Assembly: GCF_902497775.2 (NCBI RefSeq)
Contig: NZ_OZ024668.1
Span: 1,015,826-1,079,825, forward strand
Length of the DNA stretch: 64,000 nt
Origin: Pseudomonas fluorescens
Lineage (GTDB): Bacteria > Pseudomonadota > Gammaproteobacteria > Pseudomonadales > Pseudomonadaceae
Direction: 5' to 3'
The number at the start of each line of letters is the position of its first letter. Position 1 is the stretch's first letter. The notes beneath the pieces were generated by a model. That model ran no database searches, was not told the origin of the DNA, and saw only the letters and a program-made list of their open reading frames with translations. Positions 34,597-44,308 of this stretch are shown here, piece after piece. Both the position numbers and the translations under genes were made by a program.

Positions 34597-34654
34597 GTCG
34601 CGTCATGCAGGTGCCGCGACTAGTGTAAGTGGGCTTGTTCACAAGGAGCCGGGC

Positions 34655-35896
34655 ATGCCCACCACACAGTCCCTTTCCCTGGCCCAGGCGCGCCGCCTGG
34701 CGTTGTCCGCACAAGGTTTCAACAACCGGCCGGCAAGTACCTCGATCGGTGCCGCGCAACTGAACCGGATGATCGAGCGCCTGGGTGTGGTGCAGATCGA
34801 TTCGGTCAATGCCCTGGTGCGTTCGCACTACCTTCCGCTGTTTTCCCGTCTCGGCAATTATCCACAGGCGCTGCTCGATCAGTTGGCCTGGGGCCGCAAC
34901 CGGCAGCGCAAACTCTTTGAATACTGGGGACATGAAGCCTCGCTGCTGCCGCTGCAGCTGTATCCGCTGTTGCGCTGGCGCATGGACCGTGCGCGCCAGG
35001 GCCAGGGTATCTATCAACAGCTGGCGCGATTTGGTCGCGAGCAGCAAGCGACCATCGCCCGGGTGCTGGCGGCGGTGACCGAGCAGGGCGCGCTGGGCGC
35101 GGGGAGCCTGTCGACCCGCCAGGAGCGCGCCGGCCCCTGGTGGGACTGGAGTGCCGAGAAGCACGCGCTGGAATGGCTGTTTGCCGCAGGGCTGGTCAAT
35201 GTCGCCGGCCGCCGCGGTTTCGAGCGCCTGTACGATTTGCCCGAACGGGTGCTGCCGGCGGCATTGCTTGATCAAGCGCCCATGGCAGAGGCCGACGCTC
35301 AACGCGCACTGATACTGCATGCCGCCGGGGCGTTGGGGGTGGCCACCGAGAAGGACCTGCGTGACTACTTTCGCCTGGCCCCTGGCGACAGCCGCGCACG
35401 GCTGGCCGAGCTGGTCGAGGAGGGGGCCCTGCAGGCCTGTGCGGTACAGGGCTGGACGCAACCGGCGTACTGCCTGGGCGCGCTCCGGGTGCCGCGCAAG
35501 GTAAGCAGCAGCGCCTTGCTCTCGCCCTTCGACTCGCTGGTCTGGGAGCGTGAACGTACCGAGCGTCTGTTTGATTTCCGCTACCGCTTGGAGATCTACA
35601 CGCCTGCGCACAAGCGCGTGTATGGCTATTACGTGCTGCCGTTCCTGCACAACGAACGCATTGCCGCCCGGGTCGACCTGCGTGCCGAGCGTGGCAATGA
35701 GCGCCTGGCGGTACACGCCGTGCATGAAGAGGCGGTGGGGCTGGATGAAGCGGGCATGCAGGCCCTGGCGCAGAGCCTGCAAGGTATGGCCACCTGGCTG
35801 GGCCTGGCCGAGGTGCAGTTGAACTGCCCGCGGGCCAGCGCCGCACGCTTGCGCGTGGCGCTGGCCCGCAGTACTTCTAGCGACGTACCTGCTTGA
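34655..35896 (+). CDS. ycaQ: YcaQ-type winged-helix DNA glycosylase
   Basis: 413 residues of the HTH_42 family (E. coli YcaQ, Streptomyces AlkZ) that unhooks DNA interstrand crosslinks. N-terminal [13 protein letters not shown], then [26 protein letters not shown]; the winged-helix repeats follow. The catalytic QxD/QxQ-type motif of the family corresponds to VVQIDSVN. The end [24 protein letters not shown] is conserved. AAGGAG before the ATG. Its last 20 bases overlap the convergent DAHP synthase gene. Confidence 0.9.
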   Translation: MPTTQSLSLAQARRLALSAQGFNNRPASTSIGAAQLNRMIERLGVVQIDSVNALVRSHYLPLFSRLGNYPQALLDQLAWGRNRQRKLFEYWGHEASLLPLQLYPLLRWRMDRARQGQGIYQQLARFGREQQATIARVLAAVTEQGALGAGSLSTRQERAGPWWDWSAEKHALEWLFAAGLVNVAGRRGFERLYDLPERVLPAALLDQAPMAEADAQRALILHAAGALGVATEKDLRDYFRLAPGDSRARLAELVEEGALQACAVQGWTQPAYCLGALRVPRKVSSSALLSPFDSLVWERERTERLFDFRYRLEIYTPAHKRVYGYYVLPFLHNERIAARVDLRAERGNERLAVHAVHEEAVGLDEAGMQALAQSLQGMATWLGLAEVQLNCPRASAARLRVALARSTSSDVPA

Positions 35897-37223
35897 GGGT
35901 TTCGGCGATGAGGAAGGCCAGTTCCAGCGACTGATCGGCATTCATCCGCGGGTCGCAATGGGTGTGGTAGCGGTCGGAGAGGGCGTCTTCGGTGATGGGC
36001 CTTGCGCCGCCAATGCATTCGGTGACGTTCTGCCCGGTCATCTCGATATGGATGCCGCCGGCATGGCTGCCCTCGGCCTGATGCACCTGGAAGAACTGCT
36101 TGACCTCGCTGAGGATCTGGGCGAAATCGCGGGTCTTGTAGCCGCTGCTGGCCTTGATGGTGTTGCCGTGCATCGGGTCGGAACTCCACAGCACCTTGCG
36201 GCCTTCGCGCTCGACGCTACGGATCAGCGCCGGCAGGTGATCGCCGACCTTGTTGGCGCCCATGCGCACGATCAGGTTGAGGCGGCCGGGGTCGTTGTCC
36301 GGGTTGAGCACATCGATCAGGCGGATGAGATCTTCGGTGTTCATGCTCGGGCCGACCTTGACCCCGATCGGGTTGTTCACCCCGCGCATGAACTCCACAT
36401 GGGCGCCGTCGAGCTGGCGGGTGCGGTCGCCGATCCAGAGCATGTGCGCCGAACAGGCATAGTAGTCGTTGGTCAGGCTGTCACGCCGTACCAGCGCTTC
36501 TTCATAGTTCAACAGCAGTGCCTCGTGGGCGGTGAAGAAGCTGGTTTCGCGCAGTTGCGGCAGGCTGTCCATGCCGCAGGCGCGCATGAAGGCCAGGGTC
36601 TCGTCGATGCGGTCGGCCAGTTGGCTGTATTTTTCCGCCAGCGCCGAGTTGGCGATGAAATCCAGGTTCCACTTGTGCACCTGATGCAGGTCGGCAAAAC
36701 CGCCCTGGGCGAAGGCGCGCAGCAGGTTGAGGCTGGCGGTGGACTGGTGGTAAGCCTGCAGCAGGCGCTCGGGGTCCGGCACCCGGCTCTTTTCGTCGAA
36801 ACCGATGCCGTTGACGATATCGCCACGGTAGGCCGGCAAGGTTACCCCGCCGATGGTTTCATCGCCCGCCGAACGCGGTTTGGCGAATTGCCCGGCCATG
36901 CGCCCGACCTTGACCACCGGGCAGCCGGCGGCGAAGGTCATGACCACGGCCATTTGCAGCAGTACCTTGAAGGTGTCGCGGATCTTCGCCGCAGAGAACT
37001 CGGCGAAGCTCTCGGCGCAGTCACCGCCTTGCAACAGGAACGCCCGGCCGTGGGTGACTTCGGCAAATTGCCGGCGCAGCTCCCGGGCTTCGCCCGCGAA
37101 CACCAGCGGCGGATAGCTGGCCAGGGTCTGCTCGACCTTGAGCAGGTGCGTGGTGTCGGGGTAGCTTGGTTGTTGCTGGATCGGCAGGGCGCGCCAGCTG
37201 TCAGGACTCCAAGGGTGGTTCAT
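35877..37223 (-). CDS. Class II 3-deoxy-7-phosphoheptulonate synthase
   Basis: First enzyme of the shikimate pathway, condensing phosphoenolpyruvate with erythrose 4-phosphate. 448 residues of the class II (plant-like, AroA-II) type: [14 protein letters not shown] near residue 65, [15 protein letters not shown] near 105, TSNE-region equivalents, [20 protein letters not shown], and [22 protein letters not shown] with metal-binding residues. Not homologous at sequence level to AroF/G/H. Convergent overlap with ycaQ by 20 bases; divergent from the spermidine-synthase-like gene. A weak ribosome site at its start is notable. Confidence 0.95.
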   Translation of the reverse strand: MNHPWSPDSWRALPIQQQPSYPDTTHLLKVEQTLASYPPLVFAGEARELRRQFAEVTHGRAFLLQGGDCAESFAEFSAAKIRDTFKVLLQMAVVMTFAAGCPVVKVGRMAGQFAKPRSAGDETIGGVTLPAYRGDIVNGIGFDEKSRVPDPERLLQAYHQSTASLNLLRAFAQGGFADLHQVHKWNLDFIANSALAEKYSQLADRIDETLAFMRACGMDSLPQLRETSFFTAHEALLLNYEEALVRRDSLTNDYYACSAHMLWIGDRTRQLDGAHVEFMRGVNNPIGVKVGPSMNTEDLIRLIDVLNPDNDPGRLNLIVRMGANKVGDHLPALIRSVEREGRKVLWSSDPMHGNTIKASSGYKTRDFAQILSEVKQFFQVHQAEGSHAGGIHIEMTGQNVTECIGGARPITEDALSDRYHTHCDPRMNADQSLELAFLIAETLKQVRR

Positions 37224-37353
37224 TGCAGGCTCGATCTGGTCGGAAAAGGGCTGTCTGTCATGTTAACAGGTGCTGCATGCCTTGTTGCACTGGCGCTATT
37301 GACCGACAATGGCGGTTTTTTGCGCGGTACAGCGGCGCCTGCCGGGAGACAGC

Positions 37354-38109
37354 ATGACAGAGGAACGGGTAGAGCGACTGCTGGCCCAGGTGCATGACCA
37401 GTACGGCACCATCAGCGTGTTGGAAGTCGACGACTATCGCTTTCTCGAATTTGGCGAGGCGATCGAGCAGAGCTGCGTGTTCACCGCCGACCCGAGCTGG
37501 CTGGAGTACGACTACACCCGGGCCATGCTGATCGGCGCGCTGGCGCACCCTGAGCCCGAGAGCGCGCTGTTTCTTGGCCTGGGCGCCGGCACCCTGACCC
37601 AGGCGTGCCTCAAGTTCCTGCCGCTGGAAGACGTCGAAGCCATCGAACTGCGCCCGGATGTGCCGCGCCTGGCCATCGAATACATGGGCCTGGATGACGA
37701 TCCGCGGCTGTACATTCGCATCGGCGATGCCATGGAGCTGCTCGAGACTGCCGAGCCCGCCGACCTGATCTTCGTCGACCTGTACACCGACCATGGCCCC
37801 GGTGTCGCCCACCTGGCCTGGGGCTTTCTGGAAAATTGCCAGAAGCGCCTGAACCCCGGCGGCTGGCTGGTGATCAACCAATGGGCCAGTGACGACGGCA
37901 AGCCCTTGGGCGCGGCGTTGCTGCGCGGCCTGTACCATCGTCATTACTGGGAACTGCCGGTCAAGGAGGGCAATGTGATCCTCATGGTCCCGGCCGACCT
38001 GGAGCAGCAGCTCGACCTGCCCGGCCTGACTGCGCGGGCCGAAGCCCTGGCGCCGCAGCTGGGCTACTCGTTGCAACCGTTGATCGGGGCGATTCGCCCG
38101 GCGTCCTGA
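37354..38109 (+). CDS. Spermidine-synthase-like methyltransferase-fold protein
   Basis: 251 residues with a Rossmann fold: ALFLGLGAGTLTQACLKFLP (cofactor loop), EAIELRPDVPRLA and DAMELLETAEPADLIFVDLYTDHG. The pattern fits spermidine-synthase-related proteins, but the N-terminal substrate tetrad of SpeE is not obvious, so polyamine activity is unproven; S-adenosylmethionine-dependent transfer is the safer statement. ATG 37354 is preferred to 37309. It is divergent from the DAHP synthase gene. Followed by the long deaD leader. Confidence 0.8.
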   Translation: MTEERVERLLAQVHDQYGTISVLEVDDYRFLEFGEAIEQSCVFTADPSWLEYDYTRAMLIGALAHPEPESALFLGLGAGTLTQACLKFLPLEDVEAIELRPDVPRLAIEYMGLDDDPRLYIRIGDAMELLETAEPADLIFVDLYTDHGPGVAHLAWGFLENCQKRLNPGGWLVINQWASDDGKPLGAALLRGLYHRHYWELPVKEGNVILMVPADLEQQLDLPGLTARAEALAPQLGYSLQPLIGAIRPAS

Positions 38110-38465
38110 GGCGCGTCACTGTGTCACTGGCGGAAAATCGATTCAGCCGCCAGCGTCGTTCTCTTCCCGGGCCCGCCGTAGCGTGGCCTGGCGCTGGCGT
38201 GTTTCATTAAAAAAATCTCCCGTGAATGGCGAATTCAGGTATAGTACGCGCCGGTCTTTCACCGGACCTCGTTTAAGGTAGTGCAATTCCCCGAAGCCAG
38301 CTTCGGCTGCGCGTCCGCCCCGCGGACTCTCCTTGACGTTCCTATTTTTCTTCAATCGTTTTCGCAAATCCCCGCCGACAAAGCTGCCAGGGTGACCTTC
38401 GGGTCTTACAAGGCATGTGCAGCTTTGGAGCATGGGTCTTTGCGGATGCACTTAGAGGCAGACCC
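38110..38465 (+). other. 356-base leader region of the DEAD-box helicase gene
   Basis: No gene of its own is supported; minus-strand frames here are unconvincing. A TATAGT -10-like box lies at 38240-38245 without a good -35. Several short stems follow (GAAGCCAGCTTCGGC, GTCCGCCCCGCGGAC, GACCTTCGGGTC), then the start-codon hairpin. A leader of about 200 bases is usual for cold-regulated RNA helicases and cold-shock genes. Confidence 0.6.
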
Positions 38466-38468
38466 ATG
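38431..38468 (+). promoter_or_regulatory. Hairpin enclosing the deaD start codon
   Basis: CATGGGTCT at 38431-38439 is the exact complement of AGACCCATG at 38460-38468. The ATG of the helicase lies in the right arm and AGAGG (ribosome site) in the 20-base loop. Nine base pairs would occlude initiation unless opened by temperature, another leader fold or an RNA chaperone. Confidence 0.5.
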
Positions 38469-40127
38469 ACCCAGGAAACCGGCGGCTTCGCCGCTCTCGA
38501 TCTTCATCCAAGTATTGTTGCCGCCGTTGTTGCCACTGGCTACGAAGAGCCATCGGCAATTCAGCAGCAATCGATCCCGATTATTCTTGCTGGTCACGAC
38601 ATGATCGGTCAGGCGCAGACAGGTACCGGTAAAACCGCTGCCTTCGCTCTGCCAATCCTGCACCGTATCGACCCGAGCAAGCGCGAGCCGCAAGCCCTGA
38701 TCCTGGCGCCAACCCGTGAGTTGGCGCTGCAAGTTGCTACCGCATTCGAAACCTACGCCAAGCAGATGCCGGGCGTTACCGTGGTAGCCGTATACGGTGG
38801 TGCCCCGATGGGCCCACAACTGAAAGCAATCCGCAATGGCGCGCAAATCGTCGTAGCTACCCCGGGCCGTCTGTGCGACCACCTGCGTCGCGACGAGAAA
38901 GTCCTGGCGACCGTCAACCACCTGGTGCTCGACGAAGCCGACGAAATGCTCAAGCTGGGCTTCATGGACGACCTCGAAGTCATCTTCAAGGCCATGCCGG
39001 AAAGCCGTCAGACCGTACTGTTCTCGGCCACCCTGCCTGCTTCTATCCGTGCCATCGCCGAGCGCCACCTGCGCGAGCCGAAGCACGTCAAGATCCAGAC
39101 CAAGACCCAGACCGTCACCGCCATCGAACAAGCTCACCTGATGGTCCACGCTGACCAGAAGGTTTCCGCTGTCCTGCGTTTGCTGGAAGTAGAAGAGTTC
39201 GACGCACTGATCGCCTTCGTGCGTACCAAGCAAGCCACCCTGGACCTGGCCAGCGCCCTCGAAGCCAAAGGCTACAAGGCCGCTGCGCTGAACGGTGACA
39301 TTGCCCAGAACCAGCGTGAGCGCGTTATCGACTCGCTCAAGGATGGTCGTCTGGACATCGTCGTCGCTACCGACGTCGCTGCCCGTGGTCTGGACGTACC
39401 GCGCATCACTCACGTGTTCAACGTTGACATGCCGTACGACCCAGAGTCCTACGTCCACCGTATCGGCCGTACTGGCCGTGCCGGTCGCGAAGGTCGTGCG
39501 CTGCTGCTGGTTACCCCGCGCGAGCGTCGCATGCTGCAGGTGATCGAGCGTGTTACCGGTCAGAAGGTTGCTGAAGTTCGCCTGCCGAACGCCCAGGCTG
39601 TTCTGGATGCACGCATCAAGAAGCTGACCAACAGCCTGGCGCCGCTGGTTGCTGACGCTGAGTCGACTCACGGTGATCTGCTTGATCGCCTGACCGCCGA
39701 CATCGGTTGCAGCCCACGTGCCCTGGCCGCCGCTCTGCTGCGCAAGGCTACCAACGGTCAGGCCCTGACCCTGGACGCCGTCGAGAAAGAGCAGCCGCTG
39801 GTTCCGACCTACACCCCGCGTGAGCGCACTGGCGATCGTCCAGAGCGTGGCGAGCGTGAGCGTCGTGCACCAATGCCGCTGGGCGAGGGTCGTGCTCGTT
39901 GCCGGACCGCGCTGGGCGCGCGTGACGGTATCGCCGCCAAGAACCTGCTGGGCGCCATCCTCAACGAAGGCGGCCTGGCCCGCGAAGCTATCGGCCGCAT
40001 CCAGGTGCGAGACAGCTTCAGCCTGGTCGAGCTGCCGGAGGAAGGTCTGGAGCGTCTGCTGACCAAGCTCAAGGACACTCGTGTTGCCGGCAAGCAGCTG
40101 AAGCTGCGCCGCTACCGCGAAGACTGA
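38466..40127 (+). CDS. deaD: ATP-dependent DEAD-box RNA helicase (DeaD/CsdA type)
   Basis: 553 residues. Q-motif (GYEEPSAIQQQSIP), motif I AQTGTGKT, motif Ia PTRELALQ, DEAD box VLDEADEMLKLGF, SAT, and motif VI HRIGRTGRAGREG all intact. After the two RecA domains there is a dimerisation region and a C-terminal DbpA-like RNA-binding domain (GRIQVRDSFSLVELPEEGLERLL). Role: unwinding structured RNA in ribosome assembly and mRNA decay, especially in the cold. An in-frame ATG at 38415 would add 17 residues but has no better ribosome site. Codon choice is richer in GAC/CGT/GCT than neighbours, as in highly expressed genes. Confidence 0.94.
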   Translation: MTQETGGFAALDLHPSIVAAVVATGYEEPSAIQQQSIPIILAGHDMIGQAQTGTGKTAAFALPILHRIDPSKREPQALILAPTRELALQVATAFETYAKQMPGVTVVAVYGGAPMGPQLKAIRNGAQIVVATPGRLCDHLRRDEKVLATVNHLVLDEADEMLKLGFMDDLEVIFKAMPESRQTVLFSATLPASIRAIAERHLREPKHVKIQTKTQTVTAIEQAHLMVHADQKVSAVLRLLEVEEFDALIAFVRTKQATLDLASALEAKGYKAAALNGDIAQNQRERVIDSLKDGRLDIVVATDVAARGLDVPRITHVFNVDMPYDPESYVHRIGRTGRAGREGRALLLVTPRERRMLQVIERVTGQKVAEVRLPNAQAVLDARIKKLTNSLAPLVADAESTHGDLLDRLTADIGCSPRALAAALLRKATNGQALTLDAVEKEQPLVPTYTPRERTGDRPERGERERRAPMPLGEGRARCRTALGARDGIAAKNLLGAILNEGGLAREAIGRIQVRDSFSLVELPEEGLERLLTKLKDTRVAGKQLKLRRYRED

Positions 40128-40140
40128 TCCGCAAGCGATA

Positions 40141-40172
40141 AAAAAATCCCCGACTGAGTCGGGGATTTTTTT
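40141..40172 (+). terminator. Rho-independent terminator after deaD
   Basis: AAATCCCCGAC-TGA-GTCGGGGATTT with flanking A and T runs, so bidirectional. Confidence 0.9.
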
Positions 40173-40202
40173 GCCTGTATGAAAGTTGGCGGGACTGGCC
40201 TC

Positions 40203-40223
40203 ATCGCGGGTCAAGCCCGCGAT
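40203..40223. repeat. REP-like hairpin
   Basis: ATCGCGGG at 40203-40210 and CCCGCGAT at 40216-40223 with loop TCAAG, related to the GCGGGGCAAGCCCGC core of the REP elements but with T in place of G. It lies between the convergent deaD and dioxygenase genes. Confidence 0.6.
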
Positions 40224-40249
40224 CGAGCGCGAAGCGGTCGCAATTCTGA

Positions 40250-41017
40250 TCAGTCGAACCGGTAAATGTCCATGCCCAGCGCCCCGAGCGTAAACCCCTG
40301 ATGGGCAACTGCGAACTGCCCGCCGGCACCCCGGGCGAAGTACAGCGGCAGCAAGTGTTCATCACTCGGATGGTTACGCACCGCAAACGGCGCCTGCTGG
40401 CGGTAGTCATGCAGGGCAGGGGTGTCGTTGGCTGTCAGTTTTTCGATCATCCAGTCACGAAACGCCAAGGCCCACGGCTCGACGCTTTCCGGGCCGGCCT
40501 GCCAATCCAGCTCGCGCAGGTTGTGGGTAATGCTGCCCGAGCCGATCAGCAGGATGTCTTCCTCGCGCAACGGCGCCAGCGCCTTGCCCACCAGTTCCTG
40601 CAGTTGCGGGCCCATCTGGCTGGGCAGGGAAATCTGCACCACAGGGATGTCGGCCGCCGGGTACATCAGCGACAGGGGCACCCAGGCGCCATGGTCAAAA
40701 GGGCGTTTGGGGTCGAGGCGGGCGGGTAGCCCGGCGTCGCACAGCAGGCCCGTCAGGCGCTCGGCCAGCGCCGGTTCGCCGGGTGCCGGGTACTGCACGG
40801 CATATAGGGCGGCAGGAAAACCACCGAAGTCATGCCAGGTCTGCGGTTGTGGATGGCTGGATATCCACAGCTCGTGGCTCTCCCAGTGCGCCGAGACCAC
40901 CACGATGGCCTTGGGGTGCGCCAGCTCTGCGGCCAGGCGTGCCAGGGCCGGGCCGCTGGCGCCGGGCTCGAGGGCGAGCATGGGCGAGCCATGAGAAATA
41001 AACAGGCTGGGCAGCAT
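40250..41017 (-). CDS. Class III extradiol (DODA-type) dioxygenase
   Basis: 255 residues of the LigB superfamily, closest in layout to E. coli YgiD and plant 4,5-DOPA dioxygenase. Metal ligands are visible in FISHGSPML (His), VVVSAHWESHE (His), RPFDHGAWVPL and LIGSGSITHNLREL. These use one ferrous or zinc ion to open catechol-type rings. The natural substrate in Pseudomonas is not known. AGGACC precedes the ATG. Single gene, divergent from tpm. Confidence 0.9.
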   Translation of the reverse strand: MLPSLFISHGSPMLALEPGASGPALARLAAELAHPKAIVVVSAHWESHELWISSHPQPQTWHDFGGFPAALYAVQYPAPGEPALAERLTGLLCDAGLPARLDPKRPFDHGAWVPLSLMYPAADIPVVQISLPSQMGPQLQELVGKALAPLREEDILLIGSGSITHNLRELDWQAGPESVEPWALAFRDWMIEKLTANDTPALHDYRQQAPFAVRNHPSDEHLLPLYFARGAGGQFAVAHQGFTLGALGMDIYRFD

Positions 41018-41121
41018 GGAAAGGGTCCTGGCGGTTAAGATGGGTCCATCTTCCGGCAGATCATTGATCTGATTCCAATATAAGTTTTTGCATAATCTTA
41101 TCGAATAATTCGAGGTATGCC

Positions 41122-41772
41122 ATGCAGGCAGAGTTTTGGCACAAGCGCTGGGCAGACAACCAGATCGGCTTTCATCAGCAGCGGGTCAACAGCGATCTGC
41201 AACAATACTGGCCCAGCCTGGGCCTGGCGCCGGGTAGCAAGGTGCTGGTGCCGTTGTGCGGCAAAAGCCTGGATCTGCTCTGGCTGGCCGGGCAGGGTCA
41301 TCAGGTGCTCGGTATCGAGCTTTCACAGAAGGCGGTGGAGGATTTTTTCAGCGAGCAGCAGTTGCAACCCGAAGTCGGCCAGCAGGGCGCCTTCAAGACC
41401 TATCGCAGCGGCAACCTACAGTTGTGGTGTGGTGATTTCTTCGCCCTGACGGCCGAGGATATCGCGAACTGCACCGCGCTGTATGACCGTGCCGCGGTGA
41501 TTGCCTTGCCGCCTATGTTGCGCCAGCGCTATGGTGCGTTGCTGAGCGGATACCTGCCGCAGGGTTGCCAGGGCCTTTTGATTACGCTGGATTACGACCA
41601 GGCCCTGCTGCAGGGGCCGCCCTTTGCCGTGGTCGATGCAGAGGTGCGACAGTTGTTTGCTGATTGGCAGCCTCTGGAGCTTGAGGCGCGGGACATTCTC
41701 GCTGAAAGCCCGAAGTTCGTGCAGGCTGGGGTGCTGGAGTTGCTCGAGCGGGTGTACCGCTTACAGCGCTGA
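41122..41772 (+). CDS. tpm: Thiopurine S-methyltransferase
   Basis: 216 residues, S-adenosylmethionine-dependent. The opening MQAEFWHKRWADNQIGFHQQRVN, followed by VLVPLCGKSLDLLWLAGQGHQVLGIELS, is characteristic of bacterial TPMT, which methylates selenium and tellurium compounds and thiopurines. The catalytic domain continues with DRAAVIALPPMLRQRY. The upstream region is AT-rich (41085-41115). A terminator shared with htpX follows. Confidence 0.95.
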   Translation: MQAEFWHKRWADNQIGFHQQRVNSDLQQYWPSLGLAPGSKVLVPLCGKSLDLLWLAGQGHQVLGIELSQKAVEDFFSEQQLQPEVGQQGAFKTYRSGNLQLWCGDFFALTAEDIANCTALYDRAAVIALPPMLRQRYGALLSGYLPQGCQGLLITLDYDQALLQGPPFAVVDAEVRQLFADWQPLELEARDILAESPKFVQAGVLELLERVYRLQR

Positions 41773-41777
41773 AATGC

Positions 41778-41806
41778 AAAAGGGCGACCGAAGTCGCCCT
41801 TTTTTA
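41778..41806. terminator. Bidirectional terminator between tpm and htpX
   Basis: AAAAGGGCGAC-CGAA-GTCGCCCTTTT, perfect 11-base arms with A and T runs on both sides, between two convergent genes. Confidence 0.9.
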
Positions 41807-41819
41807 TTGCCGGTAACGA

Positions 41820-42707
41820 TCAGCCGCGACGGCGCAGGGCTTCGATGCGGTCTTCCAGCGGCGGGTGGCTCATCAGCAGGCCGGCCAGGCCCTGCTTGAG
41901 GCCGCCGTTGATGCCGAAGGCGTTCAGGGTGTCGGGCATGTGCACCGGCACGCCTTGCTCCGAACGCAGGCGCTGCAGGGCGCCGATCATTGCGTTGGTG
42001 CCGGCCAGGCGGGCACCGGCTTCGTCAGCGCGGAACTCGCGTTTGCGCGAGAACCACATGACGATGATGCTGGCCAGGATACCCAGCACCAGTTCGGCGA
42101 CGATGGTCGCGATGTAGTAGGCAATGCCCTGGCCTTCTTCGTTCTTGAAGATCACCTTGTCGACGAAGTTGCCGATGATGCGGGCAAAGAACATCACGAA
42201 GGTGTTGACCACGCCTTGCACCAGGGCGAGGGTGACCATGTCGCCATTGGCCACGTGGCCGATTTCGTGAGCCAGCACGGCGCGCACTTCATCGGGCGAA
42301 AAGCGCTCGAGCAGGCCCTGGCTGACCGCTACCAGGGCATCGTTGCGATTCCAGCCGGTGGCGAAGGCGTTGGCCTCGTAGGCTGGGAAGATACCGACTT
42401 CCGGCATCTTGATGCCGGCTTCGCGGGACAGTTCCTCGACGGTCTGCAGCAGCCATTGTTCGTGGCGGGTGCGCGGTTGGCTGATGATCTGGGTGCCAGT
42501 GCTCATTTTCGCCATCCACTTGGAGATGAACAGCGAGATCAGCGAGCCGGCAAATCCGAACACCGCGCAGAAAATCAGCAGCTGGTCGAGTTTGAGGTCA
42601 ACCCCGTTGGCCGCCATGAACCCGTTGAAGCCAAACAGGCTCAGGGTAATGCTGGCAATCAGCACAACCGCGAGGTTGGTGGCCACAAACAGTAAGATGC
42701 GCATCAT
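41820..42707 (-). CDS. htpX: Membrane zinc protease HtpX
   Basis: Inner-membrane M48 metalloprotease of 295 residues that degrades misfolded membrane proteins. Zinc motif [14 protein letters not shown] near residue 140; third ligand Glu in [13 protein letters not shown]. Four hydrophobic segments: two at the N-terminus and two after the active site ([23 protein letters not shown]). ATGATG start with AGGAG upstream. Heat-shock control is usual in the family; here a sigma-70-type promoter is seen at 42753-42781. Confidence 0.95.
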   Translation of the reverse strand: MMRILLFVATNLAVVLIASITLSLFGFNGFMAANGVDLKLDQLLIFCAVFGFAGSLISLFISKWMAKMSTGTQIISQPRTRHEQWLLQTVEELSREAGIKMPEVGIFPAYEANAFATGWNRNDALVAVSQGLLERFSPDEVRAVLAHEIGHVANGDMVTLALVQGVVNTFVMFFARIIGNFVDKVIFKNEEGQGIAYYIATIVAELVLGILASIIVMWFSRKREFRADEAGARLAGTNAMIGALQRLRSEQGVPVHMPDTLNAFGINGGLKQGLAGLLMSHPPLEDRIEALRRRG

Positions 42708-42752
42708 GGTTGTTACGTTCTCCTGACGGATAAAAGTGTCACGTATGCGGGG

Positions 42753-42781
42753 TATATAAGGTGCGCGCTGCAGTGATTCAA
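42753..42781 (-). promoter_or_regulatory. Predicted promoter of htpX
   Basis: On the minus strand, TTGAAT (42776-42781) and TATATA (42753-42758) are separated by exactly 17 bases, about 45-75 bases before the htpX start. The following ACCCCGCAT only loosely resembles a sigma-32 -10 element. Confidence 0.55.
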
Positions 42782-42888
42782 CCGGGCGACTATTTCAAAC
42801 TGTGTACTTGCCTTTATTACAGGCGAATTCCAGCAACCCGCACGCCAGAGCGGCGGGAGATGTCGGTGCTGAAAGCTTGGTCTGTAAG

Positions 42889-42912
42889 GTCTGCGCCCGG
42901 AGGGGCGCAGAC
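42889..42912. terminator. Strong hairpin between aminotransferase and htpX
   Basis: GTCTGCGCCC-GGAG-GGGCGCAGAC, ten perfect pairs. It lies 21 bases beyond the aminotransferase stop on the minus strand. It lacks a T-run, so termination would be inefficient; it could leave some read-through into htpX. Confidence 0.5.
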
Positions 42913-42932
42913 GATTCCATATCAACGGTAGG

Positions 42933-44144
42933 TTACTGCTGATATGTCTTCAGGAAGTTTCCGATGCGGCCGATGGCCTGCTCGAGGTCGTCGACCCGTG
43001 GCAGGGTCACCACGCGGAAGTGGTCAGGCCACGGCCAGTTGAAAGCGGTGCCCTGGACGATCAGCAGCTTTTCCGAAAGCAGCAGGTCGAGGACGAACTT
43101 CTCGTCGTTGTGGATCGGGCAGACCTTCGGGTCGATGCGCGGGAACGCATACAGCGCGCCCATCGGCTTGACGCAGCTGACTCCGGGAATACTGTTGAGC
43201 AGTTCCCAGGTGCGGTTGCGCTGCTCCAGCAGGCGGCCTTGTGGCAGCACCAGGTCGTTGATGCTCTGATAACCACCCAGGGCCGTCTGGATCGCGTGTT
43301 GGCTCGGCACGTTGGCACACAGACGCATGTTGGCCAGCATGTCGATGCCTTCGATGTAGCTTTGGGCGTGATGCTTGGGCCCGGAGATGGCCAGCCAGCC
43401 GGAGCGGAAACCCGCCACTCGGTAGGACTTGGACAGGCCGTTGAAGGTCAGGCAGAGCAGGTCCGGGGCCAGCGAGGCGGTGCAGATGTGCACGGCTTCG
43501 TCATAGAGGATCTTGTCGTAGATCTCGTCGGAGAACACCACCAGGTTGTGCTGGCGGGCCAGCTCGAGCATGCCCAGCAGCAATTCGCGCGAGTACACCG
43601 CACCGGTCGGGTTGTTCGGGTTGATGATCACCAGGGCCTTGGTGTTGGAGGTGATCTTGGCCTTGATGTCGTCCAGGTCCGGGAACCAGTCGGCCTGCTC
43701 ATCGCACAAGTAGTGCACCGGGTTACCGCCGGCCAGGCTCACTGCGGCGGTCCACAGTGGGTAGTCCGGGGCCGGAATCAGCACTTCATCGCCATTGTTG
43801 AGCAGCGCCTGCATCGACATCACGATCAGTTCGGAGACGCCGTTGCCCAGGTAGATGTCTTCGATGCCGACACCTTCTACCTGCTTTTGCTGGTAGTACT
43901 GCATCACGGCCTTACGCGCGCTGAACAGGCCTTTCGAGTCACTGTAGCCTTGAGCGGTCGGCAGGTTGCGGATTACATCCTGGAGGATCTCGTCCGGCGC
44001 CTCGAAACCAAAGGGTGCCGGGTTGCCGATGTTCAGCTTGAGGATGCGATGGCCTTCCTCTTCCAGGCGTTTGGCGTGCTTGAGCACCGGGCCGCGAATG
44101 TCATAGCAGACATTGGCGAGCTTGTTCGATTTGCTGACCTGCAT
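42933..44144 (-). CDS. PLP-dependent aminotransferase, AlaA/YfbQ type
   Basis: Fold-type I aminotransferase of 403 residues beginning MQVSKSNKLANVCYDIRGPVLKHAKRLE, as in E. coli AlaA (glutamate-pyruvate aminotransferase). The PLP region shows LGNGVSELIVMSMQALLNNGDEVLIP, INPNNPTGAVY, and the Schiff-base Lys in FNGLSKSYRVAGFRSGW. Alanine synthesis is the likely role. ATG 44144 is chosen; the upstream extension to 44243 is not conserved-looking. Divergent from msrB with a 164-base spacer. Confidence 0.92.
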   Translation of the reverse strand: MQVSKSNKLANVCYDIRGPVLKHAKRLEEEGHRILKLNIGNPAPFGFEAPDEILQDVIRNLPTAQGYSDSKGLFSARKAVMQYYQQKQVEGVGIEDIYLGNGVSELIVMSMQALLNNGDEVLIPAPDYPLWTAAVSLAGGNPVHYLCDEQADWFPDLDDIKAKITSNTKALVIINPNNPTGAVYSRELLLGMLELARQHNLVVFSDEIYDKILYDEAVHICTASLAPDLLCLTFNGLSKSYRVAGFRSGWLAISGPKHHAQSYIEGIDMLANMRLCANVPSQHAIQTALGGYQSINDLVLPQGRLLEQRNRTWELLNSIPGVSCVKPMGALYAFPRIDPKVCPIHNDEKFVLDLLLSEKLLIVQGTAFNWPWPDHFRVVTLPRVDDLEQAIGRIGNFLKTYQQ

Positions 44145-44308
44145 GATGTGATCCCGATTAGAAAAGATCGCCGCGCATTGCGCTGTGAAAACGTTTGAAA
44201 TGCGTATGACGCGGGTGCCAGACTGATGTCTGATGAGGCGCAATAATATACGTGCCGCCCGCGCTGTGGAAAAGCCATGGCGCGCGGTTTTTGGACAGAT
44301 GAGGCCTG

